From NCBI RefSeq assembly GCF_900156175.1, contig NZ_FTMV01000006.1, forward strand, positions 62,001 through 126,000: a stretch of 64,000 nucleotides of DNA, given 5' to 3'. The notes under the pieces are model-generated. The model did not search any database. It worked only from the letters and a program-made list of their open reading frames with translations, and was not told the DNA's origin. The DNA comes from Janthinobacterium sp. TND4EL3 (lineage in GTDB: Bacteria; Pseudomonadota; Gammaproteobacteria; Burkholderiales; Burkholderiaceae_D). A program made the position numbers and the translations under genes. Numbering within the stretch: position 1 is the stretch's first letter; every line of letters begins with the position of its first letter. Shown piece by piece: positions 45,229-54,047 of this stretch.

Positions 45229-46893
45229 ATGCGCCAGCCAGCACCTACTCCCGCCATCACCGCCACCGCCAGTTTCCAGTCCCTGCAAGCGCATAGCGCC
45301 AGCCTGCGCGAAGTGCATCTGCGCCAGCTGTTCGCGGCAGACCCCGCCCGCTTTTCCAGCATGACGGTGGATGCGGCCGGCCTGCTGCTCGATTACTCGA
45401 AGAACCGGGTCGACAGCACCACCATGGCACTGCTGATGGACCTGGCCCGCGAGCGCGGCGTGGAGGCGCAGCGCGAAGCCATGTTCACCGGCGAGAAAAT
45501 CAATCTTACCGAACATCGGGCCGTTCTGCATACGGCCTTGCGCGCACCGCGCGGCACCCGGCTGGTGGTCGATGGCCAGGATATCGATGCCGATGTGCAA
45601 GATGTATTGCAGCGAATGAAAGCGTTCACGGACAAAGTGCGCAATGGCAGCTGGCTCGGCTACACAGGCAAACCGATCTGCGACATCGTCAATATCGGCA
45701 TCGGCGGCTCGGACCTGGGGCCGAAGATGGCTTGCCTGGCGCTGCGCTCGTATGCCAACCCCGGCCTGGAAATGCACTTTGTGTCCAACGTCGACGGCCA
45801 CGACATGGAAGCGACCCTGTCGAAGGTCGATCCGGAAACGACCCTGTTCATCGTGGCTTCGAAAACGTTTGTGACAGCCGAAACCATGCTCAACGCTAAC
45901 ACGGCGCGCGCCTGGTTCCTGCTCGAAGGCCAAGAGCAAGACCTGGCCAGGCACTTCGTGGCCGTCTCGACCAACACGCAAGCCATCGTCGACTTCGGCA
46001 TTGCGCCGGAAAACATGTTCCCGTTCTGGGACTGGGTGGGTGGCCGCTATTCCGTCTGGTCGTCGATCGGCCTGGCCGTGGCGCTGTCGGTCGGTTTTGA
46101 ATACTTCAGCGATTTCCTCGCCGGCGCGCATGCGATGGATCAACACTTCCGCCAGGCCCCGCTGGAAGACAACATGCCCGTCGTGCTCGCCATGGTGGGC
46201 TTCTGGAACCGCCAGTTCCTCGACTGCGGCTCCGTGTCCATCGCGCCCTACCACCAGGATCTGAGCCGCTTTGCCGCCTATTTGCAGCAGCTGGACATGG
46301 AGAGCAACGGCAAGGGCGTCACCAAGGATGGCGTGCCTGTCGACGTGCCCACCGGCCCCGTCATCTGGGGCGATTGCGGCACGAATGCGCAGCACGCGTA
46401 TTTCCAGCTGCTGCACCAGGGCACGGACATCACGCCCATCGACTTCATCGCCGCCCTGCGCGCCACGCACGACTTGCCGGGCCACCACGATGCCCTGCTG
46501 GCGAACTGCTTCGCCCAGTCGGAAGCCTTCATGACGGGCAAGACGGCCGAGGAAGTGCGCCTTGACCTGCAGGCACAGGGTTTGCCGGACAGCGAGATCG
46601 AGGCACTGGTGCCGCACAAGACCTTCCCCGGCAACCGCCCCAGCAACACCATCTTGATGGACCAGCTGACCCCGACCACCCTGGGCGCCCTGATCGCCCT
46701 GTACGAACACAAGACCTTCGTGCAGGGCGTCTTGTGGAACGTCAACAGTTTCGACCAGTGGGGTGTGGAACTGGGCAAGGTGCTGGCCAAGAAAATCCAG
46801 GCCGAGCTGACGGGCGAAGCCCGTCCCGACCACCACGACAGCTCGACCAATGGCTTGATCGCGCTGGCGAAAGCCGCCAAGGCGGCGTATTAA
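45229..46893 (+). CDS. pgi: Glucose-6-phosphate isomerase
   Basis: A 554-residue phosphoglucose isomerase interconverting glucose and fructose 6-phosphates. Signatures: IGIGGSDLGPKM, PFWDWVGGRYSVWSSIG, and NSFDQWGVELGK near the C-terminus. Length matches the E. coli type. ATG 45229 was chosen; the open frame upstream crosses the operator and lacks similarity. Together with zwf, edd and eda it would let fructose 6-phosphate re-enter the Entner-Doudoroff route. Confidence 0.95.
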   Translation: MRQPAPTPAITATASFQSLQAHSASLREVHLRQLFAADPARFSSMTVDAAGLLLDYSKNRVDSTTMALLMDLARERGVEAQREAMFTGEKINLTEHRAVLHTALRAPRGTRLVVDGQDIDADVQDVLQRMKAFTDKVRNGSWLGYTGKPICDIVNIGIGGSDLGPKMACLALRSYANPGLEMHFVSNVDGHDMEATLSKVDPETTLFIVASKTFVTAETMLNANTARAWFLLEGQEQDLARHFVAVSTNTQAIVDFGIAPENMFPFWDWVGGRYSVWSSIGLAVALSVGFEYFSDFLAGAHAMDQHFRQAPLEDNMPVVLAMVGFWNRQFLDCGSVSIAPYHQDLSRFAAYLQQLDMESNGKGVTKDGVPVDVPTGPVIWGDCGTNAQHAYFQLLHQGTDITPIDFIAALRATHDLPGHHDALLANCFAQSEAFMTGKTAEEVRLDLQAQGLPDSEIEALVPHKTFPGNRPSNTILMDQLTPTTLGALIALYEHKTFVQGVLWNVNSFDQWGVELGKVLAKKIQAELTGEARPDHHDSSTNGLIALAKAAKAAY

Positions 46894-46907
46894 CTTAATT
46901 GAGGTTT

Positions 46908-47804
46908 ATGAATATTTACGAAATCAAAGTAGTCAGCGACAAGCCCATGCAAGTGGGCGAATGCCCGCTCTGGCATGGCAAGGAAGCGGCCCTGTACTGG
47001 GTCGACATCGATGGCCGCGCCGTGCACCGCTTGCACCCGGCCAGCGGCAAGCATGAACAGTGGAACATGCCGACGGAACCGTCGGCGCTGGCGATCAACG
47101 CGGGCGGCGGCCTGATCGTCGCCCTGCGCAGCGGCTTCGCCCACCTCGACACGAAGACGGGCAGCCTGGCGGAAATCGCCCCGGCGCCGTTCGACATGGC
47201 CACCACGCGCTTCAATGACGGCAAGGTCGATCCGGCCGGGCGCTTCTGGGTCGGCACGATTTTCGAGCCGCGCAGCGCCGATGCGGCGGAAATGTTCGTG
47301 CTGGAAAAGGGCAATGTGCGCAAGGTCTGGTCGGGCGGCATGACGGTGTCGAACGGCCTGGGCTTTTCCCCGGACAAGCGCACCATGTACCACTCGGATA
47401 CCACCACGCACCGCATCGACCGCTTCGACTTCGACGCGGCCACGGGCGCCATTTCCGCACCGCACCCGTTCCAGCGCTTTTCCACGGACAAGAAAGCGCT
47501 TGATTACGGCGGACGCCCCGATGGCGCGGCCGTCGACAGCGAAGGCAATTACTGGGCGGCCATGTTTGAAGGCGGCAAGATCCTGCGCTTCGCTCCCGAT
47601 GGCCATCTGCTGGGCGAGATCGCCGTCCCCGTGCGCTGCCCCACCATGGTGACGTTCGGCGGCCCGGACCTGCGCACCCTGTACATCACCAGCGCCAGCC
47701 ACAACCGCTCGGCAGAGGAAATCGCACACTACCCGTTGACGGGGCACGTGCTGTCCGTGCGCGTGGACGTGGCGGGCCAGCCGGAAACACCATACCAGGC
47801 GTAA
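46908..47804 (+). CDS. SMP-30/gluconolactonase-family protein
   Basis: A 298-residue six-bladed propeller of the SMP-30/gluconolaconase/LRE family. Metal ligands appear as Glu in GECPLWH (about residue 19), Asn in TTRFNDGKVDPAGRFWVGT, VSNGLGFSPD and Asp in RPDGAAVDSEGNYW. Family members hydrolyse sugar lactones. It follows pgi by 14 bases and lies within the zwf/edd/eda block, in which no pgl (6-phosphogluconolactonase) gene is present, so it may act on gluconolactone or its 6-phosphate. The start ATG has a very close GAGG; a TTG three codons earlier is possible. Confidence 0.85.
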   Translation: MNIYEIKVVSDKPMQVGECPLWHGKEAALYWVDIDGRAVHRLHPASGKHEQWNMPTEPSALAINAGGGLIVALRSGFAHLDTKTGSLAEIAPAPFDMATTRFNDGKVDPAGRFWVGTIFEPRSADAAEMFVLEKGNVRKVWSGGMTVSNGLGFSPDKRTMYHSDTTTHRIDRFDFDAATGAISAPHPFQRFSTDKKALDYGGRPDGAAVDSEGNYWAAMFEGGKILRFAPDGHLLGEIAVPVRCPTMVTFGGPDLRTLYITSASHNRSAEEIAHYPLTGHVLSVRVDVAGQPETPYQA

Positions 47805-47819
47805 ACGCCTGCCAGCATG

Positions 47820-47856
47820 AAAAAGCGCCGGCCCCTCGCGGGTACCGGCGCTTTTT
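47820..47856. terminator. Bidirectional terminator
   Basis: AAAAAGCGCCGG and CCGGCGCTTTTT form a 12-bp arm pair around a 13-base loop, with A and T runs suited to ending both the lactonase gene and the converging cheV. Confidence 0.92.
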
Positions 47857-47873
47857 AACAAGCGGCCACCGGA

Positions 47874-48827
47874 TTAGCGGGCCAGTACCTTACGGATCGT
47901 CTCGGCCAGTTCGGCTGCCACGAACTTGGCCACATAACCGTCGGCGCCCACGCCCTTGACGTGGTCTTCGTTGGTCGAGCCCGTCAACGACGAGTGGATC
48001 ACCACGGGTATCGTGGCGAAGCGGCCGTCGTTCTTGATGTTGCGCGTCAGGGTAAAACCATCCATTTCCGGCATTTCCAGGTCCGTCAGCACCAGCGCGA
48101 CCTTGTCTTTCGCCGTCTTGCCTTCCGTGGCCGCCTGGGCCGAGATCGCTTGCAGGCGCTCCCACGCTTCCTTGCCCGTCTTGGTCATGATGAAGGGCAC
48201 GCCCATCGCTTCGAGGCCTTTTTCGATCAGCGAGCGGGCCAGCGAGGAATCGTCGGCCGCGAGGATCACGGCGCCGGCCGGCAGGCGCACTTGCGGGCCG
48301 ATGCTGTTTTCGTCCACGTCCGGGTCGCCCGACGGCAGCACGTTGCGCAGGATTTGTTCTACGTCAAGCACTTGCGCCAGGCGCGTCTTGTCCGTGTCGC
48401 CATCGAGGCGCGCGATGCTGGTGACGAGGCCACCGCCCACGCTCGATTCGGCCGACAGGACCTGGTTCCATTCCAGGCGCACGATTTCATCGACCTCTTC
48501 CACGGCAAACGCCTGTGTCGAGCGCGCGAACTCCGTCACCATCAGGATCTTCAAGCCGCTGCTCTTGCAGCCGACTGCCATCGGCAAGTCGATCACGGGC
48601 ACGATCTGGCCGCGGATGTTGACCACGCCTAACATATGGGGATGGGAACCGGCTACCGCAGTGATAGCCGGCATCTCCATGATTTCGCGGACTTTGAACA
48701 CATTGATGCCGAACAGTTCGCGGCTGGTCGAGTGATCGCTGGTGCCCAGCTTGAACAGGAACAGTTCAAATTTATTATTGCCTGTCAGGCTGGTGCGTTC
48801 ATCGACATCCTGCTGCATTGAATTCAT
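47874..48827 (-). CDS. cheV: Chemotaxis coupling protein CheV
   Basis: A 317-residue CheW-receiver fusion. The N-terminal CheW domain (ELFGINVFKVREIMEMP, MLGVVNIRGQIVPVIDLP) couples chemoreceptors to CheA; the receiver domain has AADDSSLARSLIEKGL, the phospho-Asp in LVLTDLEMPEMDG and a switch Ser in VIHSSLTG, but the usual Lys-Pro near the end reads YVAKFVAAEL. It stands alone within a sugar-metabolism block, away from any che operon in the window. Confidence 0.94.
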   Translation of the reverse strand: MNSMQQDVDERTSLTGNNKFELFLFKLGTSDHSTSRELFGINVFKVREIMEMPAITAVAGSHPHMLGVVNIRGQIVPVIDLPMAVGCKSSGLKILMVTEFARSTQAFAVEEVDEIVRLEWNQVLSAESSVGGGLVTSIARLDGDTDKTRLAQVLDVEQILRNVLPSGDPDVDENSIGPQVRLPAGAVILAADDSSLARSLIEKGLEAMGVPFIMTKTGKEAWERLQAISAQAATEGKTAKDKVALVLTDLEMPEMDGFTLTRNIKNDGRFATIPVVIHSSLTGSTNEDHVKGVGADGYVAKFVAAELAETIRKVLAR

Positions 48828-49249
48828 TGTGTCCCCTTGAGCCGTCTTGTAAAGTTAGGTCTGCCTGCCCGCGATGCGGACAGTACTGACTGCACGCCGC
48901 ATGGACGTCGGGAGGCGGGTTCGGGGCATGGCCGGCGCTGCGGTGCAGTAATCGCGCAACTGCGTACTACCGATAGTTGCGTCGATTTGAGTCTGAATTA
49001 TACGGTTTTTTACTTTCCTCAAAGCTACTTTACGCCGTCAGCCGCCATCCTGACAGCATTTCTTGACTTCTCTGTTGCTATAGCGCAAATCGTGACGAAA
49101 AGCATCAAATATTTCCCCTGCAACCATGGTTGCTTTGAAAAGTCGGACGGCGCATGCGCCGTGCGCCAGCGGCGGCGAAGGGCATATAATGGCCGCGCGG
49201 CAGTCCAGCGCGGGCAGACAGGGCAAAACTGCGACGCAAGCACATGGAA
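48828..49249. other. Gene-free divergent region between cheV and zwf
   Basis: About 420 bases with no credible coding region. It should hold the cheV promoter (no clear FliA-type motif seen on that strand). A TATAAT at 49188-49193 reads toward zwf. The two HexR sites and the main zwf promoter lie just to the right. Confidence 0.6.
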
Positions 49250-49264
49250 TGTAGTAAAATTTCT
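49250..49264. promoter_or_regulatory. Putative HexR operator 1 of zwf
   Basis: TGTAGTAAAATTTCT matches 14 of 15 positions of the edd site. It abuts the proposed -35 of zwf. Confidence 0.75.
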
Positions 49265-49292
49265 TGCAATTGATGGTTCTGCGTAGTAAATT
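49264..49292 (+). promoter_or_regulatory. Predicted zwf promoter
   Basis: TTGCAA (49264-49269), a 17-base spacer and TAAATT (49287-49292) form a sigma70-like promoter about 90 bases before zwf. It lies between and under the two HexR-like sites. Confidence 0.5.
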
Positions 49293-49296
49293 TACA
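49282..49296. promoter_or_regulatory. Putative HexR operator 2 of zwf
   Basis: CGTAGTAAATTTACA is the most symmetrical of the four sites (TGTAAATTTACTACG on the other strand). It starts 32 bases after operator 1, about three helical turns, and overlaps the predicted -10. Confidence 0.75.
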
Positions 49297-49381
49297 CCAC
49301 CGATTTCAGTAGCGACAGACTGGCACTTCCGGTCGGCCTCCTCCCGCTCCGGCTCTTTTACTTTTGCGACGACACTCACTT

Positions 49382-50854
49382 ATGGCTCTTACCGATTTTG
49401 ACCTGGTCCTGTTTGGCGGCAGCGGCGATTTAGCAATGCGCAAATTGCTGCCTGCCATGTATGCGCGCGACGTCGCGAACGATTTGCCGCCGACGGCGCG
49501 CATCATCTGCGTGGGCCGCCAGGACAGCGGCCAGGACGCCTTCCTGAAAATGGTGGAAAGCAACTCCCGCCCGCACATCAAGGCCAGCACGCTGAACGCC
49601 GCTACCTGGAGCCGCTTCTGCGCGCGCATCGTGTACGTGTCGCTCAACGCCAGCGACGCCTCCACCTACGCCCCGCTGGTCGAAGCGCTGCGCGACGGCG
49701 CCGACCTGACCCGCGTGTACTACCTGGCCACGCCGCCGCACCTGTTCGCCTTGATCTGCGACAACCTGGAAGAAAACGGCCTGGTCACGCCGAATTCGCG
49801 CGTGGTGCTGGAAAAACCGCTGGGCCGCGACCTGGCCAGCGCCAAGCAGATCAACGCCGAAGTGGGCAAGGTCTTCCAGGAATCGCAGATCTACCGTATC
49901 GACCATTACCTGGGCAAGGAAACCGTGCAGAACTTGCTGGCCCTGCGTTTCGGCAATATCCTGTTCGAACCGCTGTGGCGCCGCGAATGGATTTCCGACG
50001 TGCAGATCACCATCGCCGAGAAACTGGGCGTGGGCAACCGCATGGGCTACTACGACACCTCGGGCGCGCTGCGCGACATGCTGCAGAACCACTTGCTGCA
50101 ACTGCTGTGCATCGTCGCCATGGAACCGCCGACTTCGATCGCGCCGGACGCCGTGCGCGATGAAAAGCTGCAAGTGCTGCGCTCGCTCAAGAAATTCACA
50201 CCGACCACCCTGGCGCAAAACATCGTGCGCGGCCAGTATCGCGCCGGGCATGTCGACGGCGCCACCGTGCCGAGCTACCGCGACGAGCCGGATGCGCCCG
50301 AACATTCGCGCACCGAAACCTTTGTCGCGCTGAAGGCGGAAATCGACACCTGGCGCTGGGCCGGCGTGCCGTTCTACCTGCGCACGGGCAAGCGCATGGC
50401 CGACAGCCTGGCCGAGATCGTCGTGCGCTTCAAGCAGATCCCGCACTCGATCTTCAACCAGCCCACGTCGAGCTTCCAGCCGAACTGCCTGGTGATCCGC
50501 TTGCAGCCCGACGAAGGCTTGCGCATGAACCTGATGGCCAAGACTCCGGGCGACGGCATGCGCTTGAAACCGGCGGAACTGGAACTCGATTTCCGCGAAT
50601 CGTTCAAGACCCCGCGCATGGACGCCTACGAGCGATTGCTGCTCGACGTCCTGCGCGGCCAGCTGACCCTGTTCATGCGCGGTGACGAACTGGAAGCGGC
50701 CTGGGAATGGGTCGAGCCGATACTCGACAACTGGGAACAGAACGACAGCGCGCCGATTCCGTACACGGCCGGCACCTGGGGCCCGGCCGCGGCCAGCGCC
50801 CTGATCGGCCGCGACGGCTTGCAGTGGCGTGAAGAGGCCTTGCCTGAGGATTAA
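49382..50854 (+). CDS. zwf: Glucose-6-phosphate 1-dehydrogenase
   Basis: A 490-residue Zwf oxidising glucose 6-phosphate to 6-phosphogluconolactone with NAD(P)+. The dinucleotide motif LFGGSGDLAMRKL is at residue 10, the active-site motif RIDHYLGKETVQN near 175 and the substrate region KRMADSLAEIVVRF near 340. The ATG at 49382 follows the family; six codons of upstream open frame are unlikely. It supplies the entry step for edd-eda. A terminator separates it from hexR. Confidence 0.96.
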   Translation: MALTDFDLVLFGGSGDLAMRKLLPAMYARDVANDLPPTARIICVGRQDSGQDAFLKMVESNSRPHIKASTLNAATWSRFCARIVYVSLNASDASTYAPLVEALRDGADLTRVYYLATPPHLFALICDNLEENGLVTPNSRVVLEKPLGRDLASAKQINAEVGKVFQESQIYRIDHYLGKETVQNLLALRFGNILFEPLWRREWISDVQITIAEKLGVGNRMGYYDTSGALRDMLQNHLLQLLCIVAMEPPTSIAPDAVRDEKLQVLRSLKKFTPTTLAQNIVRGQYRAGHVDGATVPSYRDEPDAPEHSRTETFVALKAEIDTWRWAGVPFYLRTGKRMADSLAEIVVRFKQIPHSIFNQPTSSFQPNCLVIRLQPDEGLRMNLMAKTPGDGMRLKPAELELDFRESFKTPRMDAYERLLLDVLRGQLTLFMRGDELEAAWEWVEPILDNWEQNDSAPIPYTAGTWGPAAASALIGRDGLQWREEALPED

Positions 50855-50864
50855 CAGGCAAGGC

Positions 50865-50896
50865 AAGGGCCTGCCAGCAGGTGGGCAGGCCCTTTA
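50865..50896 (+). terminator. Terminator after zwf
   Basis: A 10-bp stem (AGGGCCTGCC with GGCAGGCCCT) and a short T run lie between zwf and hexR, on the plus strand. Confidence 0.75.
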
Positions 50897-50941
50897 TCTA
50901 TCATCCCTACAATCCTGAACACCTACCAGAAGACTACCCTG

Positions 50942-51796
50942 ATGCTGCTTGATTCCATCCGCACCCAGCTCGATTCGCTCTCCAAGTCGGAGAAGAAGGT
51001 CGCGCTGGCCGTGCTAGACCAGCCCAACCAGACGGTCAGCCAGAACATCACGGCGCTGGCGAAGAGCGCGCAGGTGTCGGAACCGACCGTGGTGCGCTTT
51101 TGCCGCACGCTGGGTTACGACGGCTGGCATGAATTCAAGCTGAAGCTGGCGCAGGGCCTGGCCCTGGCCATGCCCGGCGCGAACGAGCAGCCGGCGCAGG
51201 ACGACCTGGCGGCCGACCTGGTGAATAAAATCTGCAGCCGCTCGATCAACACCCTGCTCGACCTGCGCAACAACCTGAACCCGGAAGCGATCCAGCGCGC
51301 ACTCGACATCCTGTCGCGCGCCAGCAAGATCGAATTCTACGGCCAGGGCACGTCGGGCATCGTGGCGGCCGACGCGCAGCACAAGTTCTTCCGCTCGGGC
51401 GTGCCGACGGTGGCCTACAGCGACCCGAACATCCACAGCATCGCGGCGGCCCTGCTGCGCGGCGGCGACTGCCTGGTGGCCATCTCGCAGCGCGGCAACA
51501 GCCCCGCCCTCGTCCGCTCCGTGAAGCTGGCGCGCCGCGGCGGCGCCGACGTGATCGTGCTCGCGCCGTCGGGCACGCCGCTGGCCGACCTGGCGACCGT
51601 GCTGATCCCGATCGACCTGGTCTTCAACACCGACCCCTACACCCCGATCTCGGCGCGCCTGGCCTACCTGGTGGTGATCGACGTGCTGGCCGTGGGCCTG
51701 GCCCTGCAGCGCGGGCCGGAATTCCGCAAGAAGATGCAGAATGCGCAAAAGGCCTTGCAGGAATTCGACATGCAGTTCGATTCCTTCATCGGTTGA
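50942..51796 (+). CDS. hexR: HexR, RpiR-family regulator
   Basis: A 284-residue transcription factor with an N-terminal RpiR-type helix-turn-helix (ITALAKSAQVSEPTVVRFCRTLGYDGWHEFK) shown here by its ends ITALAKSAQVSE and FCRTLGYDG, and a C-terminal SIS sugar-isomerase fold (EFYGQGTSGIVAADAQHKF, AISQRGNSP). HexR represses zwf, edd-eda and related genes and is released by KDPG. Context with zwf, edd, eda, pgi and tal and four matching 15-bp sites supports this assignment over other RpiR proteins. No such site is seen before hexR itself. Confidence 0.9.
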   Translation: MLLDSIRTQLDSLSKSEKKVALAVLDQPNQTVSQNITALAKSAQVSEPTVVRFCRTLGYDGWHEFKLKLAQGLALAMPGANEQPAQDDLAADLVNKICSRSINTLLDLRNNLNPEAIQRALDILSRASKIEFYGQGTSGIVAADAQHKFFRSGVPTVAYSDPNIHSIAAALLRGGDCLVAISQRGNSPALVRSVKLARRGGADVIVLAPSGTPLADLATVLIPIDLVFNTDPYTPISARLAYLVVIDVLAVGLALQRGPEFRKKMQNAQKALQEFDMQFDSFIG

Positions 51797-51874
51797 GGCA
51801 ATAAAGAGCACAGGCGGACTTGCCGGATTAGGTACAATACTTCGGCAAGCCCATTCACTCTTTCCCGTGCAGCC

Positions 51875-52810
51875 ATGAACCAACTCGAACAACTGAAGCA
51901 ATTTACTACCGTGGTGGCCGACACCGGCGACTTCCAATCGATCCAGGCCTACACGCCGCGCGATGCGACGACGAATCCGTCGCTGATCCTGAAAGCCGTG
52001 CAGAAGGATGAATACAAGCCGCTGCTGGAGAAGGCCGTGCGCGACCATCCGAACGCCTCCAACGGCGACATCATCGACCGCCTGCTGATCGCGTTTGGCG
52101 TGGAGATCCTGCAAACCATCCCCGGCCGCGTCTCCACCGAAGTCGATGCGCGCCTGTCGTTCGACACGGAAGGCACGGTGGCCAAGGGCCGCGACCTGAT
52201 TGCCCTGTATTCGAACGCTGGCATTCCACGCGAGCGCGTGCTGATCAAGATCGCCTCCACCTGGGAAGGCATCCGCGCCGCCGCCATCCTGGAACAGGAA
52301 GGCATTCGCTGCAACATGACCCTGCTGTTCTCGCTGGCCCAGGCCATCGCCTGCGCCGAAGCGGGCGCGCAGCTCATTTCGCCGTTCGTCGGCCGCATCT
52401 ACGACTGGTACAAGAAGTCGACGGGCATCGACTACGTGGGCGCGGAAGACCCGGGCGTGCAATCGGTCAAGCGCATCTACAATTACTACCGCAAGTTCGG
52501 CTACAAGACCGAGGTGATGGGCGCGAGCTTCCGCAACACCTCGCAAATCCTCGAACTGGCCGGCTGCGACCTGCTCACCATCAGCCCCGACCTGCTGCAA
52601 AAGCTGGCCGACAGCGACGCGCCCGTGGAACGCAAGCTGAGCGCCGAGGCGGCGCCGTCGACCAACATCGTGCAGATGTCGCTGAACGAGGAAGCCTTCC
52701 GCTTCATGATGAATGAAGACGCGATGGCGACGGAAAAGCTGGCCGAGGGCATCCGCGCCTTCTGCGTCGATTCCGGCAAGCTGAAACAGATGATCGCCGC
52801 GCTGCGGTAA
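51875..52810 (+). CDS. tal: Transaldolase
   Basis: A 311-residue transaldolase of the pentose-phosphate pathway (TalB type). [12 protein letters not shown] at the start of the barrel, the Schiff-base Lys in [23 protein letters not shown] and ISPFVGRI are all present. It follows hexR by 78 bases and may share its transcript, with its own possible promoter just upstream. Confidence 0.96.
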   Translation: MNQLEQLKQFTTVVADTGDFQSIQAYTPRDATTNPSLILKAVQKDEYKPLLEKAVRDHPNASNGDIIDRLLIAFGVEILQTIPGRVSTEVDARLSFDTEGTVAKGRDLIALYSNAGIPRERVLIKIASTWEGIRAAAILEQEGIRCNMTLLFSLAQAIACAEAGAQLISPFVGRIYDWYKKSTGIDYVGAEDPGVQSVKRIYNYYRKFGYKTEVMGASFRNTSQILELAGCDLLTISPDLLQKLADSDAPVERKLSAEAAPSTNIVQMSLNEEAFRFMMNEDAMATEKLAEGIRAFCVDSGKLKQMIAALR

Positions 52811-52830
52811 TCGCATCATTACAACGGGCG

Positions 52831-52873
52831 AAAAAAAGCGGCGCCGTGCATTGCACGGACGCCGCTTTTTTTA
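52831..52873 (+). terminator. Terminator after tal
   Basis: A7, a GC-rich stem (GCGGCG...CGCCGC with an inner CGTGCA/TGCACG stem) and T7 form a strong Rho-independent terminator 20 bases after tal. The 147 bases to the next gene hold nothing else evident. Confidence 0.9.
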
Positions 52874-53019
52874 TTGGAGTCGTCCTCGTTGGCCTCACGG
52901 CGACTGACGGCACCATTGCGAGCGGCAGGGAGGTGTGGCCGAGAAGCACAACTGTGCTGTAGCACAGCGAGCATCGCCGGCCGCAAATCACGACGCGCAG
53001 CAGGTGCCGTCAGGCGTCA

Positions 53020-53838
53020 TCAGGAGCAGCGGAAGGTGGCCACGCCCTGATAGTTGCCGCCGTTCGCCAGTTGCACCTTGTAGGCCGCCAGCAGCAGGTA
53101 GCGGCCGGTGCCGCCGTCGCCCAGCACCAGCTGCGCGCCCGTGCCACCCGACAGATAGCCGCCGGTGATGCCGCTGGACGCCGGTGAAGCAATGGTGGTG
53201 GAAGCCGTTACTTTGCCCGTGCTGCCGCCGGCGCTGGCGTCGATGGCCAGTACGACCTTGGCGCCGGAGGCATCGAAAGCCATGCTGGCATTGCCGCTGG
53301 CCGTGCCGAAGTCGGCGCCCGACGGGACGCTGCTGCCGCCCGTGTAGCTTGGCGCCGTGAACGTGCCCGCATCGCAGGCGAACGTGCCGCTCGCTGGCAG
53401 CGCGGCGAGCACATTGTAGGCGACGTAATGCGCGCTGGCATTGTTGCCGGTCAAGGTCGTGGCGCCAGTGCTGCTGCTGAACGCGCCCTTGAACCAGCGC
53501 CCCTGCGCGAAGGTCGCGTCGCCGCTGATCTCGCGCGTCACGGCCGGGTTGCCCGTAAAGACGATGCCGCCGATGGTGCTCAAGGCGCCGGACGCATCCT
53601 GTACCAGCGCGCCAGCCTTGCCATTGCTCTGCAAGCCTATCGACGTCAAGACGAAACGGCTGCTGTCGCCACTGGCGAAACGGGCGCTGACGGAGCCCGT
53701 GCTGTCGCCACTGGCCGTTGGCGCGACGGGCGGGTTTACGGCAACAGCCGGGTCCGCTGGGGAAGACGAGCCGCCACCGCCGCAGGCAACCAGTGAGCCG
53801 GCGACGAGGGTCAAAACAAGAGCGTGATTCAATTGCAT
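53020..53838 (-). CDS. Secreted Gly/Ser-rich lipoprotein
   Basis: A 272-residue lipoprotein: signal sequence ending in lipobox LVAC (Cys about residue 19) followed by GGGGSSSP and a low-complexity linker. The body is rich in Ser, Thr, Gly and Ala with beta-type repeats such as GALSTIGGIVFTGNPAV and two further Cys, one at the very C-terminus. No family is recognised. The start at 53838 (MQLNHALVL) puts the signal peptide first; 12 more codons are open upstream. Function unknown, presumably surface or periplasmic. Confidence 0.72.
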   Translation of the reverse strand: MQLNHALVLTLVAGSLVACGGGGSSSPADPAVAVNPPVAPTASGDSTGSVSARFASGDSSRFVLTSIGLQSNGKAGALVQDASGALSTIGGIVFTGNPAVTREISGDATFAQGRWFKGAFSSSTGATTLTGNNASAHYVAYNVLAALPASGTFACDAGTFTAPSYTGGSSVPSGADFGTASGNASMAFDASGAKVVLAIDASAGGSTGKVTASTTIASPASSGITGGYLSGGTGAQLVLGDGGTGRYLLLAAYKVQLANGGNYQGVATFRCS

Positions 53839-54047
53839 GCTGTTCCAGTAAAAAATGTAACGCATCCTTGGCACATGCCAAAAATTTAACGCCGAATATT
53901 ATGCAATATTTCTCAAGAGAATGCTTTCTCAGAAGAAAGTTACTAATGTCAACAATGTGACTATAGCGCGCACAACTGTGTCATGGCGCCACGCAGAAGG
54001 TAGAATGCAAAGCTACAGTCCGCTTCTCGCTTGCCAACGTCAACGCC

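Noticed and set aside
48828-49000. Possible FliA promoter for cheV
   Set aside because: An ACCGATAG sequence is present but is on the wrong strand and without a matching -35 element.
48837-49286. Possible 149-codon gene between cheV and zwf
   Set aside because: It covers promoter elements and HexR-like sites and its translation lacks any protein-like pattern.
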